A stretch of 64,000 nt of DNA from Myxocyprinus asiaticus. Taxonomy: Eukaryota > Chordata > Actinopteri > Cypriniformes > Catostomidae. Each line of letters starts with the position of its first letter. The stretch's first letter is position 1. The notes beneath the pieces were generated by a model. That model was not told the DNA's origin and made no database searches. It was given only the letters and a program-made list of their open reading frames with translations. The position numbers were made by a program, and so were the translations under genes. This document shows positions 12,214-23,120 of the stretch, piece by piece. The stretch covers positions 14,787,001 to 14,851,000 of the forward strand of contig NC_059346.1 in assembly GCF_019703515.2 (NCBI RefSeq), written 5' to 3'.

Positions 12214-13393
12214 CACTGGCAGCCAAAAGTTTGGAATAATGTACAGATTTTGATGTTTCGGAAGGAAATCGGTTCTTTAATTCACCAAAGTGGCATTCTG
12301 CTGATCACAAGGTATAGTCAGGACATTACTGATGTAAAAAACAGCACCATCACTATTTGAAAAAAGTCATTTTTGATCAAATCTAGACAGGCCCCATCAC
12401 TCCAACACCTTATGCTTGAGTAATCATGCTAAATTGCTAATTTGGTACTAGAAAATCACTTGCCATTATATCAAACACAGTTGAAAGGTATTTGGTTCGT
12501 TAAATTAAGCTTAACATTGTCTTTGTGTTTGTTTTTGAGTTGCCACAGTATGCAATAGACTGGCATGTCTTAAGGTCAATAATAGGTCAAAAATGGCAAA
12601 AAAGAAACAGCTTTCTCTAAAAACTCATCAGTCAATCATTGTTTTGAGGAATGAAGGCTATGCATTGCTTGAAATTGCCAAAAAACTGAAAATTTCATAC
12701 AAAGGTGTAAATTACACTCTTCAAAGACAAAGGACAACTGGCTCTAACAAGGACAGAAAGAGATGTGGAAAGCCCAAATGTACAACTAAAAAGAGGATAA
12801 GTACATCAGAGTCTCTAATTTGTCCTCAGCTGACAGCTTCATTGAATTCTACCCACTGAACACTAGTTTCATGTACAACAGTAAAGAGAAGACTCAGGGG
12901 TGCAGAATTGCAAAGAAAAAGCCACTTTTGAAACAGAAGAACAAAAAGAAAAGGTTAGAGTGGGAAAATTAACACAGACACTGGACAATAGATACTTGGA
13001 AAAGAGTGTTATAGATCTTAAACCCATTGAGCTTTTGTGGGATCGGCTAGACTGTAAGGTGCGTGAGAAGTGCTCGACAAGACAGCCACATCTATGGCAA
13101 GTGCTACTGGAAGCGTGGGGTGAAATGACACCTGAGTATCTGGACAAACTGACAGCTAGAATGCCAAGGATCTGCAAAGCTGTCATTGCTGCACGTGGAA
13201 GATTTTTTGATGAGAACTCTTTGAAGTAGTTTTGAAGTTCTGAACATTGTTCTAAAATTGTATTAGTAAATTTTCATGTTATTACTGTCCTGACTATACG
13301 TTGTGATCAGTTGAATGCCACTTTCCAAGAACCAAGAAATTGATCCATAAGAGCAAAATATGTACATTATTCCAAACTTTTGGCCGCCAGTTC
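12214..13393 (+). mobile_element. Tc1-like internal-deletion derivative, copy 1
   Basis: Both ends are present: left CACTGGCAGCCAAAAGTTTG after a TA, and right an inverted match ending CCAAACTTTTGGCCGCCAG. A remnant transposase lies between them (12593-13229). The middle of the transposase is missing and the join near 13010-13015 is the same as in the copy at 41891-43049. The element is about 1.18 kb and cannot be autonomous. Confidence 0.85.
12593..13229 (+). pseudogene. Internally deleted Tc1-like transposase
   Basis: The 5' part reads MAKKKQLSLKTHQSIIVL and carries a helix-turn-helix (LEIAKKLKISYKGVNYTLQR). The 3' part contains the last catalytic motif, KPIELLWDRLD, and a C-terminal tail ending FFDENSLK before a stop at 13227-13229. 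The segment that should contain the first two catalytic aspartates has been deleted near 13010. A further short deletion near 12820 and a stop at 12857 split the frame. Only the DNA-binding half and the tail remain, so no activity is expected. The sister copy in sgsm1 intron 3 has the same main deletion but keeps bases lost here. Confidence 0.83.
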
Positions 13394-13566
13394 AGAGCGG
13401 TCAGAAACATGAGATCATCTTGACATCTTGTCACGAGAGGTGTGGTGTTTCCATTCAGGCTTGTTAAAGAAGCTGGATAAAGAAGCTCCTATAGCTTCAT
13501 TGAAAGATCCTGGATATACTGTATGTTGCTCATTAAGTTCCATAGGGTACTGAATTACATTACATT
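13394..13566. other. Intergenic gap, nothing recognised
   Basis: A short unique-looking stretch between a Tc1 derivative and a MITE. Confidence 0.5.
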
Positions 13567-13907
13567 GGTAACACTTTACAATAAGGTTCCATTTGTCAAC
13601 ATTAGTTAACAACATTAGTTAACATGAATCTAACTGTGAACATTTATTAATCTTGGTAAATGTTTATTTCTTCATATAGTAATAAATGTTTTTAATCTAA
13701 AGTTGTATGCTATATGTTAACATTAATTAAGTAACATTAGTAAATGCATTAGGAACTAACATGATCTGACAATGAACAATTTTATTTTTTATTAACTAGC
13801 ATTAACAAAGATTAATAAATGCTCTAAAATATATATTGTTCGTTGTTAGTTTGTGATACCTAATGCATTAACTGCTAACAAATGGAATCTTACTGTAAAA
13901 TGTTACC
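13567..13907. mobile_element. Palindromic MITE (GGTAACACTTTA family), copy 1
   Basis: Begins GGTAACACTTTACAATAAGG and ends with the inverse, CTTACTGTAAAATGTTACC, enclosing repeated AACATTAGTTAA-like words. It is about 340 bp, AT-rich and non-coding. A second copy lies at 15905-16229. The superfamily (hAT-like) is only a guess. Confidence 0.75.
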
Positions 13908-14936
13908 CATATATCTTAAATTCCCTAAAAACAGAGTTCAGGAAGGGTACTGTGGCAAAAGTGTATAAAGTGTTTTAAATATGTAAAAGGACTTCTAGAG
14001 AGAGAGACAGAGACAGTACCTGTTGATTATGCTCTTCCACTCCATAAGTCATGTGCATTGGACTGAATGCAGGATTTGCATGGTGATGGGCATCATCTGG
14101 CCTCCTGTCCGCATGAATCGACTGTCTCTTCTCTCGCTAGTTCATCTAGATGACAGCTTTCTCCTTTAGGTCTGCCCTTACCTGCCTGATCAACTCAGTC
14201 TGATCATCATTGTGTCAATCAACCTATCTGATAAATGAGCATGAGGACATACAGCAGAGTGTTCTTCTTTTCTTTCTCCCATCCTTTATCCCAACTTTCC
14301 TAGCAGTAGCATCTTTACCCTGTGCTGAATGAGCCAAAGTTACTTTTTTAACGTGCTGATAGTTTTGTCTTGGCTAGAAGAACTGTGTATTCTTATGGAA
14401 AGTGGTAGTTTCTGTTTTTATAAATTTAAAGGGTACTATACCTGATTAAGTTTGTATGGCTTTTTTCCTCTAGATTTTGTGATCTATATTCATCAGCAAC
14501 TTTACATTCATCAGCAAACTGGTATGTATAATATAATTTATCTGCTCACCTTTTGGTGTTATTAAGTCTCCACCTAGTGGACACTGCCATATATTGCAAT
14601 AAATCATGAAGACATCTTCACTTCATGATATTGTGAAGATAATGATTTTAAAATTATCTTTGTTTTTTCAGTATTAAATTTCATTGAATTTCTCTTTTTA
14701 GTCTGGACATTACTTTATTTTTGTCAGATATGCTCTATTCACATAACCATATTAATTTATCTATAATATTTATCTCAGAAGTGTCCAGCAACTACTAAAT
14801 TGGCTATACATGCAGTTTGTCAACAGAAAAAGTATAACATATACAATGGTGAACTACTTATCTAGTGGTGAAAATGCTTATTTTCACCACTAGATAACGC
14901 TGTAGTTAAAACTATGGTTATTCATGATTATCAAAG
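13908..14936. other. Intergenic stretch with one perfect hairpin
   Basis: No gene is recognised. It contains a GAGAGAGACAGAGACAG run near 13998 and the perfect inverted repeat listed at 14859-14896. Confidence 0.6.
14859..14896. repeat. Perfect 17-bp inverted repeat, 4-nt loop
   Basis: TATCTAGTGGTGAAAAT, then GCTT, then the exact reverse complement. No known element end is recognised on either side. Confidence 0.9.
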
Positions 14937-15591
14937 TTAAAGTTCATCCAAAAATGAATTCTCTCATAATTTACTCACCCTCATGCCATATAAGATGCTT
15001 ATGACTTTATTTCTTCTGAAGAACACAGAGGAAGGTTTTTAGAAGAGTATTTCAGCTCTGCATGTCCTTTCAATGCAAGTGTACTTTGAAGCTCCAAAAA
15101 TCACTTAAAGGCAGCATAAAAGTAATCAAAAGAAGCTCCAGTAGTTTAATATGTCTTCTGAAGCGATGCAATCACTTTGGGTGAGAAATATCAATATTTC
15201 AATCCTTTTTTACTATAAATCTCCACTTTCACTTCCACTTTCAGAATGTAAAAGTGGAAGTGAAAGTGGAGATTTATAGTAAAAAAAGATTTAAAAAAAA
15301 AATCTGTTTCTCACCCACATCTATCACATCACTGTTAAAGATATAGATTTAATCACTGGAGTTGTATGGATTATTTTTATGCTGCCTTTATGTGATTTTT
15401 TTTTTTTTTTTTGGAGCTTGAAAGGTCTGGTCACCATTCACTTGCACTGTATGGACCTACAGAGCTGAAATATTCTTCAAAAATGTTTCATTTGTGTTCT
15501 GCAGAAGAAAGAAAGTCATACACATCTGGGTTGTCATGAGGGTAAGTTAATGATAAGAGAATTTTAATTTTTGAGTGAACTGTCCCTTTAA
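14937..15591. mobile_element. TTAA-flanked foldback MITE with long central hairpin
   Basis: The left end is TTAAAGTTCATCCAAAAATG and the right end TTTTGAGTGAACTGTCCCTTTAA. The two halves are inverted copies throughout. At the centre, 15205-15288 forms a perfect stem of about 36 bp around a loop of CAGAATGTA. It is non-coding. Its right TTAA (15588-15591) is also the left TTAA of the next element. Confidence 0.82.
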
Positions 15592-15852
15592 AGGAATTGT
15601 CCACCCAAAAATGTCAATTCTGTCATCATTTTTTCACTCTTGTGTTGTTCCAAACTATTATGACCTATTGTTACAAAAGGATATGTAAAGTAGTATGACA
15701 GTCTCAGTCACCAATGAGAGTGAGAGTGAATGGTGACCAAGGCTATTGCTCTGCTTAACATCTCCTTGTGTGTTCAAATTCATGCAGGTTTGGAATGATA
15801 TGAGGGTGAGTATATAATGACAGAATTTTCATTTTTTCAAACTATCCCTTTC
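15588..15852. mobile_element. TTAA-flanked foldback MITE, abutting copy
   Basis: The left end is TTAAAGGAATTGTCCACCC and the right end TTTTCAAACTATCCCTTTCA, with the right TTAA mutated to TTCA. About 265 bp and non-coding. It directly abuts the previous foldback. Confidence 0.75.
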
Positions 15853-15904
15853 ATATGATGTTGAAATGTTCAGTGCAGTCATAATTCAGTGTCAAATATT
15901 TTTT

Positions 15905-16229
15905 ATAACACTGTACAATTAGGTTCCATTCGTTAACATTAGTTAATGCATTAAATATCATGAACCAACAATGACAATATATTTTCTTACAGCATTTATC
16001 ATCTTTGTTAACATTAGTTAATAAAAATACATTTGTTCACTGTTAGTTCATGCAAGTTCATAGTGCATTAACTAATGTTAACATATACAACTTTTGATTT
16101 TAAAAATGTATTACTATATGTTGAAATTAACATTGACCAAGATTAATAAATGCTGTAAAAGTATTGTTCATTGTTAGGTTATGTTAACTAATGTTGTCAA
16201 CTAATGGAACCTTATTGAAAAGTGTTACC
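15905..16229. mobile_element. Palindromic MITE (GGTAACACTTTA family), copy 2
   Basis: Inverted ends ATAACACTGTACAATTAGG and CCTTATTGAAAAGTGTTACC, with internal GTTAACATTAGTTAATG-type palindromic words matching the copy at 13567-13907. Non-coding. Confidence 0.72.
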
Positions 16230-18589
16230 AACATTTTGTAATAATACTGATATGTAAATGCAGAGCAGCAATGATTCAAACAATCTGTCTCTTAGTGTGA
16301 ACATCTGTGTGGTTGCTCCTTGACTGGCATACTGATTTCATTCATTTCAATATTTGTCAAGTGTTAATTATAGTACAGACTCTGTATGTTAATTCTCGCG
16401 GTATATTAAAACCGAATGCCTGTTTTTGAGTATCAGACCTTAAAAAAGATTTTAAAACCAACAGACATTAATGATTGAATATTCAGTTTAATGATGTTAA
16501 TAATCATCATGGCAGCTTAGCTGGACATAGTCAACATTCTATGTAAATTATGTTTGCAGAATGGCCTCTGACAGGCAACCATGATCTACGTTTTTGTTAA
16601 CTGGCTTATTCAACAAACCCCTGTTATTTACAGTAAATCTGAAACGCTTATGGTTTCTAAGCCTTTTGCCTATCTCTCTGGTAAATCAAAGGTATTTTAA
16701 CATATTGTATACCAATACTTGTGTCCATACTCCTCTATCGAAGTGAAGCTTTTGGAATGCCTTTTTACAGTAGTTTTCAGGGTGCAGCTAAACTTCAGTG
16801 GTGTTAACAGCATTGTCAGTGTTAATTTGCCCAGGCACCTGCAAACAAATCTACTACTATTTTGATGTATGCATTTGCAAATTTGCCAAGAATTTGCACA
16901 GAGATATTTGTTAAGCTATTGATCATATTCGGGAGAGGTACTTGTTTACTGCTGTTAAAATGGTTTCCATTTCAGAAAATGATAATCAAGCAAAGTTGGG
17001 GGGAAAATTTGGGGTTTAAGTGAGCTTTTTTCCCTCAAAAAGCTCACTTAATCTGCATAAGTAATGTCAAGCACATGAGCCATAAATGAATTAATTACAG
17101 ATTCAATGGCTAAATGTTGACCAGTATCAGGCTTGTTGGTAATGAGTGTCTGTTTTTCTACAGTTAGCAAGGCTGTTACCAAAGCAAGTCCCAGATTATA
17201 CATAATCAGATACTGTTTGCTCATTTCTGTTTCCATGCCCTCTCCTGTTTGTATTGTCTATCTGTAATCCTATCATTTCATCATCCATTTTGTTTCCTCT
17301 CCATACATAAATTTTCTTATTCTTTCATGCTTTTCCAATTGTTTTTCATGCTTTTCTTAAAACCGCCTGCTGTTTAATGCAAGCATGTTTGATGCCATTC
17401 TTTACCTCTATCTTCTTTGTTTCATATTAGTTATCAACTGTTTAATTTATAAGACTCCCCCATACTTTCAATATTTACACAAAGCATTGGATAAGCTTGT
17501 TTTTAGCCTGCTTTTGTCAATGATAAAAAAAGTTTGTCTTGCCAAAGTGAAACAGTTTCTGCATTATTCTTTTCAATTTACTGGCACCTCTTTGATTTAC
17601 CCTGCACTGTGTATTGATCGTCTCTGTGAAATTATACAAAAGTCTTCTTTCAATAATGAGGTTGCATTTCCTCCACAGAGATGATGAAAAGTTCAGGAAC
17701 ACAGTTTCCCCAGTCTTTACTCAATTAGCACTGTTAATGGGGCCCTACAGTGTTGCTTAGCAACGTATCTAGCAGCTGAAGGTTTGGTCCTATAAGCTTG
17801 TTCAAATTTTTTCTCAGACATTGTTCTCTATTGAGTGTGATTCTGTGATTGTGTCTTTGAGCAGCAAGAGAAAAAAATTGACTTTTTCATTTCATATGAA
17901 GAAACACTAGGTAGCAGGATACACTTTCAAAATGAATTTAAATTGCAAATATGCCTTTCTTTCTTTTTTTAACTGTAGCCTTTCTTATATCTAGCAAAGT
18001 AATGTCAGTAGCATATACTGCCATTGTGAAAAATGTCATTAAATCATGCATGTCAATACTGCAAATAATCAAGGAAAACTAGTAAGGAACTGACATTAGA
18101 GTTTGGAATATTAGGGTTTATTTAGAAAGTTTACCCTGTCCTACATGACATTGTCACATTTGGTCAAATGTGTGCCAAGAGTTTCTTGAAAATAAGAATA
18201 TTAGAAGCACTGTCATGAAGGTCTGATGTGGCCGTGAGCATAAAAACACACTTGCTCTTTTTCTGTTCTAAAAGAGCCCATGGAAAATTCATGTGGGCCA
18301 TTCTACAATATTGTATATATATGTGCATATATAGTATATATACTGTATATATAAAGACTTCAAGAATGAATAGCTGATGCCAACTGTTACTAGCCTGTAT
18401 GATAATATATACTGTATATATTTGCAGTCCAATTTAATCCGATTTTCAACCCCATCTCTGTGTTTCCAAATTCTCCTTGCTATATTATAAAATACACACA
18501 GTTTGATGACAACAAAATATATGGAAATAAAAGCAGAAAAGTGGAAATTTGTAGAAACATCATTAAATTCTCTTTCTAAAAACATCTTG
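16230..18589. other. Intergenic stretch, no gene seen
   Basis: No conserved coding signal. A 14-bp perfect hairpin lies at 17017-17050. Short frames near 17048-17700 occur on both strands at once and have no recognisable domain. Confidence 0.6.
17017..17050. repeat. Perfect 14-bp inverted repeat, 6-nt loop
   Basis: TAAGTGAGCTTTTT, then TCCCTC, then the exact reverse complement. It resembles a transcription-terminator hairpin, but in this genome that reading has no support. Confidence 0.9.
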
Positions 18590-18989
18590 TAGTTTCACAA
18601 CATTGAGCAAGGGTTTTTATGTCAAATTAAAAGTGTAAAAAAAGTTTTACTCCTAAATAAATTCATTTTAATTTCTAAAAAATATGTATAAAATCATGAC
18701 CATTCACATGAGATGAAGACTTCATCTCATCTCATCACATCAGTGACCTTACATGTAGAGTGTCTCCTCATGGGGGCTGCCATGTTAGGCTCACATGACC
18801 AGCCAAATATCACTCGCTTAATCTCAGTAACCACCCTGTTATTGGAAACTTTCTCTCATGGATTATATTCAATATGTCTAACTGTGAAAAGTGAATTTCT
18901 ACAACAGCATTGGTAATGAAAAATTATTGTGTTGGAATGATTGGTGTCAGTAAAATTAAAAGAAAACTTGATTACTGAGTGCACCTTAA
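18590..18989 (-). mobile_element. Dispersed repeat, inverted partner of 19767-20182
   Basis: Read on the minus strand it shares long stretches with 19767-20182, including TAACATGGCAGCCCCCATG. It begins TTAAGGTGCACTCAGTAATC at the same TTAA (18986-18989) that starts the foldback to its right. The far end is diverged and the boundary is approximate. Non-coding. Confidence 0.65.
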
Positions 18990-19584
18990 AGGGATGGTTC
19001 ATCATTTACTAACCCTCAGAAGAAATATCTCAGCTCTGTAGGTCCATATAATGCAAGTCAATGATGGCCAGAACTTTGAAGGTCCAAAAATCATATGAGG
19101 CAGCATAAAAATAATCCACATGGCTCCAGTGGTTAAATCCATATCTTCAGAAGCAATATGATAGGTGTGAGTGAGAAACAGATCAACATTTAAGTCCTTT
19201 TTACTATAAATCTCCACTTTCACTTTCACATTCTTCTTCTTTTGTTTTTGGCGATTCACATTCTTTGTGCATATTGCCACCGACTGAGTAGGGAGGAGAA
19301 TTTATTGTAAAAAAGGGACTTAAATATCGATCGGTTTCTCACCCACACCTATCATATCACTTCTGAATATGTGGCTTTAACCACTGGAGTCATATGGATT
19401 ACTTTTATGCTGCCTTTATATGCTTTTTGGACCTTCAAAGTTCTGGCCACCATTCACTTGCATTGTGGGGACCTACAGAGCTGAGATATTCTTCTAAAAA
19501 TCTTTGTTTATGTTCAGCTGGGATGGCATGAGGGTGAGTAAATGATGAGAGAATTTTACATTTTTAGGTGAACTATTCCTTTAA
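18986..19584. mobile_element. TTAA-flanked foldback MITE
   Basis: Left TTAAAGGGATGGTTCATC and right GGTGAACTATTCCTTTAA, with the halves inverted over most of their length. The central stem (CTTTTTACTATAAATCTCC) is partly eroded. It belongs to the same family as 14937-15591. Non-coding. Confidence 0.8.
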
Positions 19585-19766
19585 AACTGTCAAACCTGTT
19601 AGTTTTCTGAAGGCATAATTATATTTCAGCATATGTTAAATGGAGGCTATGAATTTAATTTGAATTGACAGTGCAATTTATTAATGCTTAAACACTTTAT
19701 TTATATAACAGAATGTCTTGCGAAATTAATTTAGTGAAATCCTTTTAATCTGAGTTTACAGTTATG

Positions 19767-20182
19767 TTAAAGGTTCACTAAGTAACTTTTGTCTTTGTGT
19801 CATCTTGGACTTACACTGACACCTAGCGGCTGGGATGCAGCATCATTTAAACCAATAGTTTTCAGTGTCAGATGCCATTGTAGAAATGAGGTATTCACAG
19901 CCATGATTACTTAAATCAATGAGTGAAAGTGTCAAATAACAGGACGGTTACTGTGGTTAAGCGAGTAGTATTCGGCAGGTCATATGATTCTAACATGGCA
20001 GCCCCCATGTGCGGATCCTCTCCTTGTAGAATAAATCAGCTTTTATAAGGTTACTGATATGACTGGAGTGTTCATTTTAATGTGAGTGGTCATGATTTCC
20101 TACATATTTAGCAAAATTATAATTAATGTCTTTAGGAGTTAAACTTTTTTAATAAGGTGAAAATGATTGAGTGCACCTTTAA
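19767..20182 (+). mobile_element. TTAA-flanked dispersed repeat
   Basis: Left TTAAAGGTTCACTAAGTAAC and right GAGTGCACCTTTAA, a short inverted terminal pair including TTAA. About 416 bp, non-coding, ending only about 220 bp before the sgsm1 start codon. An inverted relative lies at 18590-18989. Confidence 0.65.
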
Positions 20183-20400
20183 GGGCTTGTGTCGCTTTAA
20201 AGAGGCGGTAGCACGTTCAACCTGGCTCAATCCGCTAGAGCTAGTCACGAGACCAGGCAGTTAAGCCTTTCCCTTGCTGGCACCATCATACTTCTTAGAA
20301 GATCACGTGATCTCGCAGTTCTGTCAGCCAGCGAAAGATAGAAGTGCGCGCTCGTGGTGCTGTTTCATCAAGTAGAGTGGTGAGCTCGAGAGACAGAGTC
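20183..20400 (+). promoter_or_regulatory. sgsm1: sgsm1 5' region (promoter / 5'UTR candidate)
   Basis: A short, relatively GC-richer stretch between a repeat and the sgsm1 ATG, with a few CpGs (GTGCGCGCTCG near 20344). No TATA box is obvious. The start codon context is GTCATGG, with G at -3 and +4. The transcription start cannot be placed by eye. Confidence 0.5.
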
Positions 20401-20419
20401 ATGGCAACCGCAGTAGCAG
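20401..20419 (+). CDS. sgsm1: sgsm1 coding exon 1
   Basis: First coding exon, encoding MATAVA plus one base, followed by a GTGAGG donor. The gene product is small G protein signaling modulator 1. As known for the family, this has an N-terminal RUN domain that binds RAP GTPases, a Rab-binding PH-like region and a C-terminal TBC (RabGAP) domain, and acts in membrane traffic at Golgi/endosomal membranes. The eleven exons in this window join with consistent phases and GT-AG introns to give 388 codons. They match vertebrate SGSM1 more closely than SGSM2 (for example EAETRQRLLR and [10 protein letters not shown]). The gene is heavily expanded by transposons in introns 2, 3, 6 and 7. The start was chosen because it is in frame with exon 2 and has a good Kozak context. 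Confidence 0.8.
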
Positions 20420-20523
20420 GTGAGGCAAAATTCTGCTTTCATTTTTCCGAACACACAAAAAACACAATATCACACGTTGTACTGAATGTTTAATATGTTT
20501 TTCTACAATTCTTGCTTTTCTAG

Positions 20524-20567
20524 AAGCCGAGACCCGTCAGAGACTGCTGCGAAACGTGAAGAAGGAG
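20524..20567 (+). CDS. sgsm1: sgsm1 coding exon 2
   Basis: Encodes EAETRQRLLRNVKKE, completing the codon begun in exon 1 (G|AA). It is preceded by a pyrimidine tract and TCTAG and followed by GTGGGT. Intron 1 is only 104 bp. This is the short lead-in to the RUN domain and is near-identical in vertebrate SGSM1. Confidence 0.88.
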
Positions 20568-21532
20568 GTGGGTGATAGTAAAAACAAATAAAGCCAAGTG
20601 AATATAAGGCTAAAAACAGACTGTAAAATATGACTTATGTTTCAGACATGTCTACAAAATGCACTGGTAAAAATTAATCAAATAACTCGAACGCGTTCAT
20701 ACCTAACCTTAATCCGAATTAAAACATAAAAAAATGAAATTATTACATATAATTGTCTGCATATAGTTATATGTTGGTAAAATCGGGAATTTGGGAATAT
20801 ATCTCATTCTACAGTATATCATGAATTATTCATTTGTTGATCTATTTTTCTCTGTAGTAGACTACAGCTCTCTTATCTTCTTTTTCATAAAGCACCTTTT
20901 CTTTTTAAAGTATATTCATGGCTCTAGTAATAAAATACTGGGTGTCATTAAGGAGTGTGGCGTTTTGGAGAGCATTTTATTCAGGGGGATAAAGTTACAA
21001 TAATTTGCTGGTTTCTGTTATGCTCTAATATAGTTCAAACATATTATTATGTTAACAAATCTCACTACAGATTCAGATGCATTCTCATATACAGATATGC
21101 AGTATGTAGTATACAATTTATTCTTTTTTAAATGTATCACTCGCATGTCAAATCAACAATTTAAAATTGGTTTTGTGAGCTTTTGGCAGCTTTTTGCGTC
21201 CACAGGCACTTACAACTTACTACCCTTCTCACCTCCCAACTTCCAGTGTAACATGCTAGCCTTCAAAATAACTGTTTGTTCATAGATTTTATTTTTTTGG
21301 AATGTAAAGTACAGCAACATAACTTGATTTATTGTTGCTATTGATTGAAGGACAATCCTATATCTTTAGGCAGTGAAAATGCATTGTATTGTATGGTCTT
21401 TGACTTTCAGTCATTTCATCTGATTAATAGGTTTGCGGTTGGCTTCAGTAATCCTTTGAGGTTAAAAGCAGTGCAGGTTGCATTTGTCTGTATGTTTAAG
21501 CATTTGCTCAATAGATGTGGACTGACTGTAAA

Positions 21533-21577
<45 letters not shown>

Positions 21578-23103
21578 TTGTAGATGATTTCCTCACTTCT
21601 CTCACAGTTAGCTGTATTCGCTCTTACCCTGTACTGATTGTGATTGGATGATTTATGGTTCCCTGTTATGAGTTGTGATTGCAGCTGCTGATGTACTTAC
21701 CAGCAGTTCTTCCACAATGGACTTTATACAGTGAGTTTCTATAGTTGTATGGAATATTACTGGTTTCAAATGTAAAACGAACAACTTAGTGTCTAATGCG
21801 TCAGTGTATCCCAACAGACACATGAAATTGGATATTTCAGTGCTAGAAATGCATTATTATGATTGCAGGAATAGCTAATCAGGAGTATTGAACAAAGCTG
21901 AAGTCCCCCCTCACACTGATGCTCATAATGATTGTGTATCCTTGATCCATGCCATGTTTACTGCATATCTGCTTGAAACTTGCCACATCTATATTTGTTT
22001 GGCATTTGCAGTTCATATTTGGTTGCATTACCCTTTATAACAGCAAATATTACAGATAGTTATTACTGATTTCACATTGCTTATACAAGGAACACAGACA
22101 AAGCTGCAAAAAAGCTCATTCTGTGCTGTCCACTATCTGTTTGTATTCTCTCTCTCTCTGTCTTGCTCATACCTGTATTGACAAAAGGACAGGGGCATGC
22201 GCAGACAACCTTTCCATACTCTACCCAGCAGCCCACTATTTGTTTATCTTTCCCTCCCAGCTTCGTTTAGCTCAGCTAGTTTGATTCATTGCTTGTTGGT
22301 GTGTCCTTAAAGAGCCTCTTTCTGCATCTTAAATTTAACTATGGCTGTTTTTGCACCTTAGATTGTATAATGTTGATATAAAGGTCCTTATCTCTATGAT
22401 TATTATCAATTTACATGGAATCTGGTGTTGAAAGGGGCATAGACCCCCTTCCCCCCCAATAATCAAAACAACCCCCAATTTTCAAGCCAAATACAGTATA
22501 TGCCCTTGACTACAGGCAAGTCATGATAAATTACTTCAGCCTTCTCCTTGGAGTCATCAGGGTCATTACTGCTATATAGTTCATAGAGTATTTTTCTAAG
22601 GTCTTGAAATAGATTTCTCAATATAATTAGCATTTAAATGGCAGGCTTTCCCAATGTTGGAAGTCTCCACTGAAATCCTACACCCAGTCAATGTTGTTTT
22701 TGTGCCTTATTAACACTAATTAAACAACAGATGGTTTATTTGACCCTGGGGCTATTTCGTAAACTGATGCAAAAGATTTTAACCATTTCCAAGATGGCTT
22801 GATGGTTCAGTTGAACAGTAGTCACTTGGATTGGGATAGATACCTTTTTCACGCATTGATAATCGGAAGATTTCCCCGATGATTATCGATATACGTATAT
22901 TGGAATTTTTTTCAGATATAAATGGGGCTGCTCGTTGCACAATATTTTTTGTCTTTTCAAACATTTCTCAACACAACTTTGGTAAAGTGTGAGCAGAAGG
23001 GTAAATTAAAGGGGGTCGCGCATCAGACGCGTCTGGCTGACGACATAGCACATTCTAACATTTGAAACAATAATTTTCTACAAAGGTACACACACACCCC
23101 ACC
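20568..23103 (+). other. sgsm1: sgsm1 intron 2, first part
   Basis: No exon-like conserved coding sequence. It contains a (GT)n tract at 21536-21574. A C/G-rich segment near 22430-22490 has a diverged inverted match near 26130-26190, possibly the two ends of another old element. Confidence 0.65.
21536..21574. repeat. (GT)n microsatellite
   Basis: About 19 GT units within sgsm1 intron 2. Confidence 0.95.
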
Positions 23104-23120
23104 CAGGGCTTGATATTAAC

